Of a stretch of DNA of 64,000 nt, positions 1-8,800 are shown in pieces. The stretch comes from Limonium bicolor (lineage: Eukaryota; Streptophyta; Magnoliopsida; Caryophyllales; Plumbaginaceae). The notes under the pieces were generated by a model. The model was not told the DNA's origin, did not search any database, and saw nothing but the letters and a program-made list of their open reading frames with translations. The translations under genes and the position numbers were made by a program. The stretch spans positions 40,306,171-40,370,170 of the forward strand of contig CM041776.1 in the NCBI GenBank assembly GCA_023374045.1, in the 5' to 3' direction. Positions within the stretch are counted from its first letter, which is position 1, and each line of letters begins with the position of its first letter.

Positions 1-285
1 CAAAATTCCAACCCCATTATGCTTAAAATGCCATCCTCTACCATGGGTTAAAATATCAAAGCATTTCGAGCTGGTTTGGGCATCCCTTGGAGGAGAGAGA
101 AAGCTCATAGGAGGCCTCAGGAGCTTTAACAATTACAGAAACGCCCTTGACAATGACGAAGCTGCTCCCTGTGCCATGGAACACGCCAATCGGGCCGGAA
201 TCTCTTACCACTTGATTGAAATGTCCGTCACAACACCAAAACCTCGTAGACCTTAACTAGGGGGGTCAAAATTTTGGGTATAACA
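1..285 (-). repeat. 3' LTR of element 1, truncated by window edge
   Basis: It is the counterpart of 8519-8800 with scattered substitutions and short indels. In element orientation it begins TGTTATACCC directly after a polypurine tract. Only the first 285 bp of an LTR of about 1.78 kb are inside the window. Confidence 0.85.
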
Positions 286-299
286 AATTCCCCCCCCCG
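286..299 (-). other. Polypurine tract of element 1
   Basis: On the minus strand a run of about ten G followed by AATT directly precedes the 3' LTR start TGTTATACC. This is the position and composition expected for the primer of plus-strand DNA synthesis. Confidence 0.75.
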
Positions 300-414
300 T
301 CAACTGGACTTTGTAACGGATGTGAAAAGTCTGGTTGATGCTTGAGTGATGCCCAAAATTTTTGACTCCATAGAATCCTCCATGTTTGTGCGGAACCGGG
401 TTGACTACGTCCAG

Positions 415-620
415 CTATTCGGAGGCGCTGACTACCTAAACCACAAAACATTGTCGAGCTGTTCTAAGGCGCTGACTACCTAAGCTACAAAGCATTGTCG
501 AGCTGTTCTAAGGCGCTGACTACCTAAGCTACAAAGCATTGTCGAGCTGTTCTAAGGCGTTGACTACCTGTAATGAAATGATGCAATGTCAAGCAATTCT
601 AAGGCGTTGACTACCTAGGA
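415..620. repeat. Tandem repeat, about 44 bp unit
   Basis: Four to five units share the core GGCGCTGACTACCTAAGCTA followed by CAAAGCATTGTCGAGCTGTT. The two middle units are nearly identical and the outer ones are degenerate. It lies in the 3' untranslated part of element 1, close to the polypurine tract. Confidence 0.8.
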
Positions 621-639
621 TGTGAAAACTGGATGGTAT

Positions 640-725
640 GCAAATGCAAGAATGCTGAAATGCTAAGGATGCTAACGATGCTGATGCTGATGATAATGCC
701 GATGATGTTGATGATGCTCGGATGC
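640..725. repeat. Degenerate GATGCT/GATGAT microsatellite
   Basis: Imperfect iteration of ATGCTGATG-like trinucleotides. It accounts for the short open frames here on both strands, which I do not regard as genes. Confidence 0.6.
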
Positions 726-904
726 TTTTGGGGACCGAAACCCGTGCCAATGCTCCTGGCTGGACCCAATGTGGACTTATTGCCATCGCCCCCAAGCCGG
801 TGTGCGGGGATAACTCCTGGTAAAAACCCTGGGGACTTATTGCCTTTGCCCACCATTTGTTGATCCCAAAAATAAGTTGACATCGCAAAAGGAGGATTTA
901 TTGC

Positions 905-1300
905 CATCACCTCGCCAACTTTCTGTCGCCAGGTCTTGTGACGAGCCTGGATAATGCAACTAGGTCTTATGACAAGCCTATATGAATGAGATGAATGCAA
1001 TGTGTTTGATGAGTGTGGGTAAGCTAAAAGGTAATGGTAGGTCTTACTACGAGCCTAAGGGAATGCAACTAGGTCTTATGACGAGCCTAAAGGATGGTTC
1101 TAGGTCTTATGATGAGCCTAAAGGATGGTTCTAGGTCTTATGACGAGCCTAAAGGTTGGAACTAGGTGATAATGTGTTAGGTGCATGATGAATGTAGAAG
1201 GACTAAGGCTTATGGCAAACCTGGATATGGTAAGGCTCATGACGGGCCTGTGGGTGTTTAAATGTGGAGAAAGGGCTTAGGACGGGCCTGTGTGACATGA
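905..1300. repeat. Tandem repeat with AGGTCTTATGACGAGCCTA core
   Basis: A motif AGGTCTTATGACGAGCCTA, followed by a variable AAGGATGGTTCT-type spacer, recurs at roughly 930, 960, 1040, 1070, 1100 and 1130. More decayed versions (GCTTATGGCAAACCTGG, GGCTCATGACGGGCCTGTG) run on to about 1290. It is non-coding and inside element 1. Confidence 0.7.
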
Positions 1301-2978
1301 GGAGGGTTTGATCATTCGAGTTTCAGGTTTCTGGGCCTCAAACGGCGTCATTGTTGCAATTGTTGGGACCAACAATTGCCCCCAGTATTTTTCCTTAAGG
1401 CAATCTGAGTTTTTTTAGGATTTTATGGCAATCGATCGGATGATCGATTGCCCCCAGTATTTTCTTTGATAAATTGTGCAAAAACAAGTCTCACTCTCAC
1501 AAGGTCAGGGTTTATCTTGATGTGGTGCTCTTCTATCCTACACTCAAAGTGTTTGATGCTTGCGCTCGTGCTCTCCTTCTGGGTCAAGACATCTCAACCA
1601 TTGAATTTGACATTTGTTAGATTCACGCATTCAACCTGTTACTTTCACGTGATTGGACACACAACTACTAAGTCGGAAGTCTTTTAAGCTTATAGCGTGG
1701 CTATGGGGTGTGATGAATGACAACAGGACAATGGAGGAATGTTTAGGATATGTGGAGCTACAAGGGTGACCAAAGCTGCAACTTGCACCGTCTCTCGGAC
1801 TTGCTTTCTCTGTCTTGAAGTCATTTAGCTACTTCGTGATGACTTCGCTCATGAGCTTGGAACTCTGGATTTTTGAGTTGTTCCCTGCACCTTTTCTCCT
1901 TCTTCCGACTTTGGATTTCCTCGAGGCTTTTCAGGTTTGCCTTTCTTTGAATCTCTTTCCCTTCGGGGTTCTTGTGTTTCCCGGTTTTGAACTTTGAGAG
2001 CTGTTTTTGATGTTAGCTCATTTGGATCCTGTGTCCCTTTGGGACCATTTGCGGGTCGTTTCGTCATGCTGGTAGCAGTTTTGCTTCTTTGGACTTGTGA
2101 AGGTGCTGTTCGGAAGTCGGGCTCCTTGCTTCCTTTGGTCACCAGGTTGGTTATTCATCATTGGTTGGCTTGCTTGTGGAGTTTGTAATGTTGTAAAAGA
2201 AGATGTATACGAAAAGCTCAGCGAGGGTGCCTAGGGTTTAATGTCAGGGTTCATGAGCCTTGGGCTGTGTGGTGCTGTTCCTAGGTGCTTCGTCATCCCT
2301 AACAGTTGTGTATCCGTTCTTTGTTACTTTTTACAGGTTTAAGCGTAAATTTACAAATTATCTCCTTCGATCGGAGTCATGCCGTCTGCCTTACCTTTGA
2401 ATGTGACCTCTCTGAAGTCGTGTGAAAAAGACACGCTCTTTTACTCTTGGTTTTACCGCTCAAGGCACTCTCGCGAAATGTACACTCAGAAACTTGTTTG
2501 CACATTTAAACAAAAGAAATAAACATTATCGTTCCTTAACTCAGATTGCCCCCAGTATTGTTGTGGGGCTTACTTAACAAACCTTAGAATGCCCAAGCTA
2601 TTTGTGGAGGGTGATTGCATGTGTGATGGTAAATGATGGTGGGGTGTTCTTATGAGGAGGTGATTGCTGAACGATTCATTTTTCCTGTTTTGAGGCTTCT
2701 TCTAGTTTAGACTTTGGTGAAGTGGTGGAGAGGTAAAGTGGTAAGACACATGGGTGAAATGATGAGATGACTTGTTTTTTACCTTGTTTTGACAACAAGG
2801 ATGCATAACTAACTTGTGATAGTGGACAACGATTTTCTACTTGCAAGAGTTTTCTCAAATAACATGAAATGAAACATGCAACAAGTGTCAAAGCACAAAG
2901 TCACCAAAAGAAACTCATGTCTGATGATACAAACGAAAAAGGACATGAAGCACCTAGAGAAAATTCAAAATCCTAAAA
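1301..2978. other. Element 1 internal sequence without recognisable gene
   Basis: The sequence holds short frames only. TTGCCCCCAGTATT-type segments recur near 1375, 1449 and 2547. I see no protein domain in any frame. In element orientation it follows the Transposase_32-like frame, so it is a long 3' non-coding part. Confidence 0.5.
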
Positions 2979-4190
2979 CTACTGCCCTGGAGGAGGTGGA
3001 CGTGGGAAGACTGAATACATGTGAGTCATGAAAGTATCCATGCGACCCTCCATGCGCATCTGCCTACGCTCCATGCGACCCTGGGTGATGTGGAGAGACT
3101 GGATATCCCTCTGCAAGCTCTCAAGTGTGGCTGGCTGTGGTGGCGGAGCGGGTAAGGCGTAGTAGGAGGAAAGTGGTATAGGGTACTCGGTACCCATGTA
3201 GCTCGGTCCCTCACCCTGGTAGGTGTGTCCTCCTGACGGGTCCTCGTGGTGTGGGACGTCCTCAGGCTCTGGTGCCTGCTGCCTCTGTCTGGGCCGGACT
3301 GGTCTCTGAGAGAAGACTCTGGCCTGCTGCGGGAAGGCCCAACCCTGATCGGCTGAGTAGCCAAGGGACCTTAGCATCTCCATGGTGTAGGTGGGATACA
3401 AAGGCTCCCAATCATCATTCCCCATCGGGACCCGTGGACACTCGCATAGCCACTGAATGAAACTTGGGTAAACCAAAGCGTGGCGACCGGCCCGGGCTGC
3501 TATCATCAGGTGGTCTCTCATCAGGACAGACAGCGGGATCAAGCCCTCCTCTGAGTCGGGTGGATGCTGAATGTACCTCATGAGGAAGCAGTAGCGAGCG
3601 GAGACGTCGTTACGCGCTTTCGGTAGCACATTACGAGACAAGACCTCCAATAACACCCTATCAAGAGCAGTAGGTAAAGCGGAGGGGAGGATCACCTGCT
3701 TCCTTGGCTGATCCCTCGTAGAAGAACGAACGCGCTCTGATAGAGTAGAGTGCTGCAGATAGAACTGGCGTGCCTCGCTCTCCAAGGCTGCCATCGCCTC
3801 TAGTCCCCTGTGCTCAGGGTCACTAGGATGCAAGCCGTAAAAATGCACAAAGTCGTCTAAGCCCACAGTAATGGGCTGACCACGTACATAGGATACCATA
3901 GCCCTAGTATCGTCCTGGTCCAAGTTAGCATAGAACTCTATCACTAACTCTCTAACATAGCTCTTCGGGCAGGCAAGCAACCCCACCCAGTGAAGGTGCA
4001 TGAAACAGGTGGTCGAGGTCAAAATGGCGATCACGTCATCGCTGAAGAGACGCTCCTGCTGGAATGGAAATATCCTGATTCTCATAAACCAGCGCTCCTG
4101 CTGAGCTCCTCTGAAACAGGTATGGTCAGGTAGGATGTCTCTCTGCGGCGCGCCTGCGACGTGCCTGAGAGCCTGATGCCCTAGCCCCAA
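2979..4190 (-). CDS. Putative plant transposon protein, Transposase_32-like (403 aa)
   Basis: An uninterrupted 403-residue frame. Residues about 35-290 resemble the plant 'putative plant transposon protein' domain (Transposase_32): a segment beginning RIFPFQQERLF, the block YVRELVIEFYANL, then SYVRGQPITVGLDDFVHFYG, and a later LMRYIQHPPDSEEGLIPLSV stretch. The C-terminus is low complexity and rich in Pro and Gln, with an SLQRDIQSLHITQGRMERRQ segment that looks coiled-coil prone. I do not know the biochemical role. The domain recurs in plant retroelements without enzymes. The first ATG of the frame was used; residues 1-34 may be non-coding. The intact length contrasts with the broken DUF7745-like frame upstream in the same element, which may mean recent origin or selection. 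Confidence 0.7.
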   Translation of the reverse strand: MGLGHQALRHVAGAPQRDILPDHTCFRGAQQERWFMRIRIFPFQQERLFSDDVIAILTSTTCFMHLHWVGLLACPKSYVRELVIEFYANLDQDDTRAMVSYVRGQPITVGLDDFVHFYGLHPSDPEHRGLEAMAALESEARQFYLQHSTLSERVRSSTRDQPRKQVILPSALPTALDRVLLEVLSRNVLPKARNDVSARYCFLMRYIQHPPDSEEGLIPLSVLMRDHLMIAARAGRHALVYPSFIQWLCECPRVPMGNDDWEPLYPTYTMEMLRSLGYSADQGWAFPQQARVFSQRPVRPRQRQQAPEPEDVPHHEDPSGGHTYQGEGPSYMGTEYPIPLSSYYALPAPPPQPATLESLQRDIQSLHITQGRMERRQMRMEGRMDTFMTHMYSVFPRPPPPGQ

Positions 4191-5143
4191 CTACCCCACG
4201 GGAACTCCTACGACCCTCCATGGTATGCCTGTGATTCAACGAACAAAAGACTATAATTCTGCAGGAATTTTGACAGAGTTTCCCCTAAATTTTCACAATC
4301 CCGTGCTTTCCAATGCACTCCACACCACATAATCAGTCCTAGGTCTACTACACATGCAAATTTAAACATTCCACAAGCTAGAAGCACGATGCCCACATTT
4401 CACACTAAAAAAACGTATTAAACTAAAACGGATGACTCTTGGCAGTATAAGCAGTTTTAACTTCCAAACGAACTTTTCACGTCTTAAAATGTCCTTTTAA
4501 AGATAGTTTGGCCATTTCAAACATAAAAAATCAACTTCGAAAATTTGACCCGAAACCACCTTGTCGTCTTCTTCCTAGCTCCAAATTTCGTTTTTCTTCT
4601 TTTCTTTCTTCACCAAATGGACAAATGAGTAGTCAAATGTAGAGAAAACTTACCCAAATACAATGGTGAAGAATATTTGGGATTGGAAGTTGGGAAGTGC
4701 TGAAATTGGACAAAAACCACTCGCCCCGGACTCGGTTCGGACGCAACTTCCAGCCTTCGTAAGTGCTCGAAATGGGAGATCTTGGTATGTAAATGCTCAG
4801 ATTGAAAGAGGGATGTTTTTGAGCAAAATGGCGGTGGAATGGAGTGATTTGGTCAAGAAACGAGTGGAGTTATGGAGGAAAAGTTAGGGTTTTGGAAATG
4901 GGGGTTGCTGGAATGAAAATGTGAATTTGGGACGAATTCCCGATTTAAATCGGCTAGGGAAGACACTAAGTGGAACGGCGTCGTTTGGAGGTCAACGGGC
5001 ACGTCTGAGTCAACGTCTGGGGCACGGACGGCGCGTCCGGGTCATGGACGCCCATTTTTTTTCGAAAACTAAATGGTTAATTTAAAAGAAAACTAAGCAA
5101 AACAAAATATTCCCTTTATTCATCTCGAAATTAAAAGAAGAAT
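4191..5143. other. Element 1 spacer between its two reading frames
   Basis: No domain is visible. It contains a GC-rich stretch around 4990-5055 with repeated ACGTCTG/GGACGGCGCGTCCG/GGACGCCC words that resemble the GTCCG palindromes of this element's LTR. The plus-strand open frame at 4663-4887 has no recognisable content. Confidence 0.45.
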
Positions 5144-6278
5144 TTATTGAGTTCTAAGAAAAAAAATTCCTAGGATTAAGTGTCTAAAGCAAGCTTCCTC
5201 TTGACAACTCTTGGCTCGGCTACCCCCCTTCCTTCTTCTTGTTGATGCATCCACCTCCTCCTTTCGATCGTATAGCCATTTCCGATAACTTGCTGAGAGC
5301 TCCAAGTCTTCAAGTGCTAGGGGCTTCACCACCTGAACTTCCCCTTCGAGTCGATCCATCATGATCGCATGAAGAGCCTCATGATCGTATGCTTTCCTTG
5401 GCGCTTCATATAACAAACCCTTGGGTCGGTTTTGGGCTTGCCCGATCTGACGGCTGGAACGCCACGGATGAATGACATGAAAGTTCTCAAAACCAGGTAC
5501 GAGATCCCTCCGTAATAACCTCCACACACTCAACTCCTTCAATTTTCCAAGTCGAGACTGTCCATCGGACCTGATGTCCCTGCTGAATAGAGTTCAAGAA
5601 AGCTGGCCATCCATTAACCGGTTCCTCGGGGGCGTCTTCTAGGGAGGTGCTGAATCGTGAACGTCTGGTTGTACTCAGGAATCAGCTTGAGCCGCTCAAA
5701 AAGCCAAACTTGCAGAAGATGAATGCTTCCTTTGAAGAAGTAAGGGGTATCTTTTGACTTGGGCCATGAATCCAACTCTGAATAATCTGTGCAACTATCA
5801 TGTTCCCAAGGCGAAACCAGCTCGAACCTGTAGAAGCAAAGGGAAAACTTTTCAGTGTATAGCCTGTACGGGGTTCTAAAGAGGTAGACTGCTAGCAATG
5901 CAGATCGAGAAAATTCCTCTTGTTCTCTAAGGAGATCTCAGAGGTAATGAAGTCTGAAAGAGTTTCCACTGGCAATCCCTCAGGCCTACCATTCCTAGCA
6001 ACTGGGTCGGACTTAGCCCAAGTAAATGGGAATGAGCCTCGACCGGAGGGTGTCAAGTTCGGTACTACTGGGCTAGCTAGGGTATTGGCCCCTAGAAGTG
6101 CGTCAAATTCCTCAGGCTGTAAAGTTAGCTCGTTATCTCCAAACTTGAAAAGATGTTCAACCGGATCCCAATGGTTAATGGCCGCTCTCAGGAAATCTTC
6201 GTGCAATCGTGTCTGGGATAATATGCCAAGTGTGGAGGATAGACAACTTGTTGACCTTCTTCGACCAGTGGAACACAT
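5144..6278 (-). pseudogene. DUF7745 / plant-mobile-domain-like protein, frameshifted
   Basis: Three minus-strand frames are collinear pieces of one protein. 6278-5892 contains HEDFLRAAINHWDPVEHLF and ELTLQPEEFDALLG, matching the start of the plant mobile / DUF7745 type domain. 5898-5614 contains KDTPYFFKGSIHLLQVWLFE, its central part. 5542-5144 contains RPKGLLYEAPRKAYDHEALH, a likely C-terminal part. The first two overlap by a few bases in different frames (a frameshift near 5895), and another break lies near 5580-5610. It sits 5' of the Transposase_32-like frame and 3' of the primer site. The function of these domains in retroelements is not known to me. Introns instead of mutations are possible, but I saw no convincing splice pair at the first break. 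Confidence 0.6.
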
Positions 6279-6993
6279 CTTTCATAGTTCTGTCACAGGA
6301 CTTGTTGAATTAAAGCAGTGGGCCATGGACTTTTTCCCTGTTTCTATCAAAAAACACATACAGGGTATCAATCAGCACTCAACCCTGCTTACGGGCCACA
6401 ACAACTGGGACTTCGAACTGGGTTGGGCCAACTGTGGGATGATTCCCTATCCGTTCTAAGTCTGCCATGGGCCAATCACAAGAGCAAACAAGGTTCCACA
6501 CCAATTCAAAATGTCCTCACCTGGCGACCTTGATTAATGGGTATGGATCGATCCGAGAGGTGCTTGGGGCGCTGGCCCAGGTCACCACAAAGGAATAGTG
6601 CTTGCACGCTATCCTCTTTGGGCTCCCCCACTTTTTCACATCACCAGAAGGTGAGCGTCTACGGTCGGGTCTTTGACTGACCAAACAATGGGCTAGGTAA
6701 GGGTACTGCCAGGAAAATGCTTGGGCTAAAGCCGGTATTAAGGGGGTGTGGTTAGACGACCCCTCCTCTTTTCCCCCACTTATTCACATCACCTGAAAGT
6801 GTGAGTCCCTGACAGGGGACCCTCAAACGGGTCCTGGGGTGAAATTGGTTTGCGTGGACCCTCGCTCTCATATGATGCAAGGGTGCAAATTAAAGTGCGC
6901 ATGAAAGTAAACAACAATATAATAAAAGCCCTAAATAAACATTTTCAAGTTAAGCCCTCTTCCTTAAATTAAAACAAGTTAAATTAAGAAGTT
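6279..6993 (-). other. Leader of element 1 between primer site and first frame
   Basis: Non-coding, with short repeated words (CCCCCACTTATTCACATCACC near 6629 and 6774; GTCCCTGAC/GGTGAGCGTC types). In element orientation this is the 5' untranslated region, where packaging signals would lie. Confidence 0.5.
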
Positions 6994-7012
6994 GTCCCCA
7001 GCAGAGTCGCCA
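6994..7012 (-). other. Primer binding site of element 1
   Basis: On the minus strand TGGCGACTCTGCTGGGGAC starts 3 bases after the 5' LTR end (...GGCTCACA). TGG pairs with the CCA end of a tRNA. This site is common in plant LTR elements of Tat/Ogre or LARD type. I did not assign the tRNA with certainty; an Arg tRNA is plausible. Confidence 0.75.
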
Positions 7013-7448
7013 GTCTGTGAGCCTCGATTTTTAAACCCCTATCCTATGTGGATTAATTTGATTAAGATCTAATCGGGTTTTAGGTCCACTTATAACCTAA
7101 GATTAACAACTATGATATAAAACAATAATTATTAAAACCTAAGCTAGCTCACTGGAACCAATTATGAGTCGCCACCTAATTTTAACCTAGATCAAATTAG
7201 GAAAGGAGAGTTCGGGTTCGGGGGCTTGATATTCGACTTATTTAGGGTTCAAATTCCTTTCATTACCCTTCCTAGGTCGCTTTTCCTCTACTTGGTTTAT
7301 TTACGGCTTATTACGAGTCGTTTTAACCTAAGTGCGCGAGCTTCTGCTTTTTTGTGTTTTTTATCATTTTTTGACAGAAAATTAAAGTGAAATTAAAAGC
7401 TACCTAAACTAGGGTTTTGGAGGCAGAATTAGGTCGAATTTTGCTCAC

Positions 7449-7693
7449 GTCCGTAGCCACGGACCCCATGTCCGAGACCACGGACCCCAGTTAATCCTAA
7501 TTATACAGAAGAGTCGAAATTAAAGGAAAACAAAAATTTGCAAAGTCCGGGGCCACGGACAGCCTGTCCGTGGCCCGGACATTATTTAAAAAATCTAAAT
7601 TTTGAATTTTTAAAAACCTGCCGCCGTCCGTGGGTGTCCGTGGCCACGGACAACCCGTCCGTGGTCCCGAACCATAGGTCCGAGGTCACGGAC
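7449..7693. repeat. Array of 16-bp GTCCG...CGGAC palindromes in the LTR
   Basis: The perfect palindrome GTCCGTGGCCACGGAC is at 7636-7651. Near-perfect versions are at 7449-7464, 7470-7485, 7545-7560, 7566-7580 and 7678-7693, with further half-copies. The surroundings are AT-rich, so these stand out as GC islands able to form hairpins in the RNA. Confidence 0.85.
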
Positions 7694-8282
7694 CACCAAC
7701 GGACAGGGTTTTTCCGAAGGTTCCCGAGGTGTTTTGAGCTCAAAAATTATGGGTGCGTAGCCTGAGAGATTATAAACACGTTAGTAACTGAAAGAATTCA
7801 ATTTGAAGTCAGAATTAATACGAACTTAACAAACAAGCAACAAGCAGTAGCTAAAACATTAGCTGTACAGAAACGAAGAAGGGTTAGTTTGAGCCCAAAT
7901 TTTGAGGCAAGACAGATAATACCGTAGAGAATTAAGGAAGTGGAGTTTCTACCTGTTTTACCTTTGGATTCACAACGATTCTTCACACCAGGATTCGTCG
8001 AGTGCTCCGTTGATGGCAGACCCGAAAGTTTTCGAACCAAGCTTCTGGTTGTTGGTTGTTCTTGCTGTTCTTCACGTTTTGGAGGTGTTTTTTGTGGGGT
8101 TTTGATGATTATTAGTGCTTCAGGGATTGGAAAACGAGTTTAGATGGTGATTTCAGGGAATTTTCGGATGATTCGGGTGGTCGGGTGTTGGAAAACGTGA
8201 GAGAGAGAGAGGAGGCTGCGCTTTCTGATTCTCTAGGGTTCTTGAGCATATGAGATCCTGATTTTATCAAAAAACCTATCCC

Positions 8283-8290
8283 CTTATATA
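8283..8290 (-). promoter_or_regulatory. Probable LTR TATA box of element 1
   Basis: On the minus strand TATATAAG is followed by GGGATAGG, about 510 bp into the LTR. This is the usual place for the U3 promoter of a plant LTR. Confidence 0.55.
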
Positions 8291-8800
8291 GACTTTCTTA
8301 AAGATAAGAAAATCTAGTAAAAGTAAGATTTTTTGGTATTTTAATTAAAAGACTTCCCAAAGGAATTTTGCTATGAAATTTTAACCACATGTCAAGGATG
8401 GAGATTATGAATTTTCTGAGGTGGAATCTGAGTTTTTAAATGTTGGAATATTTTTATATTGAATTTCTCGTCAGATTCAGTCAGAAATTGCTAGAAAATT
8501 ATTGGAAACTTGAAAAATCAAAATTCCAACGCCAGTATGCTTAAAATGCCATCCTATACCATGGGTTAAATATCAAGCATTTAGAGCTGGTTTGGGCATC
8601 CCTTGGAGGAGAGAGAAAGCTCATAGGAGGCCTCAGAAGCCTTAACAATTACAGAAATGCCCTTGACAATGATGAAGCTGCTCCCTGTGCCATGGAACAC
8701 GCCAATCGGGCCGGAATCTCTTACCACTTGATTGAAATGTCCCTCACAACACCAAACCTCGTAGACCTTAACCAGGGGGGTCAAAATTTTGGGTATAACA

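Larger units (their letters stand above)
1..8800 (-). mobile_element. Non-autonomous LTR retrotransposon (element 1), minus strand, 3' LTR cut by window start
   Basis: Bases 1-285 match 8519-8800, and both copies end in the same GGTATAACA terminus, so they are the two LTRs of one element. Read on the minus strand the order is 5' LTR (7016-8800), a primer site (6994-7012), a DUF7745-like frame, a Transposase_32-like frame, tandem repeats, a polypurine tract (286-299) and the 3' LTR. No gag, protease, integrase or reverse transcriptase is visible in the 6.7 kb internal part, so it is probably mobilised by enzymes of another element. It is inserted in the 5' LTR of element X: the sequence right of 8800 (CTAGT...) continues X, and the intact X LTR copy has CTAGT at 44950-44954. 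The matching target duplication should lie just left of the window. Confidence 0.85.
7016..8800 (-). repeat. 5' LTR of element 1 (1,785 bp)
   Basis: In element orientation it begins TGTTATACCC and ends GGCTCACA, next to the primer site. The inner end was set from the primer site and the outer end from the shared terminus at 285. It contains a TATA box and an array of GTCCG palindromes. Confidence 0.8.

Noticed and set aside
4663..4887. 74-residue plus-strand frame in element 1
   Set aside because: It has no domain, lies opposite to the element's coding strand, and is short enough to occur by chance.
5920..6459. 179-residue plus-strand frame
   Set aside because: It is the antisense shadow of the DUF7745-like frame on the minus strand.
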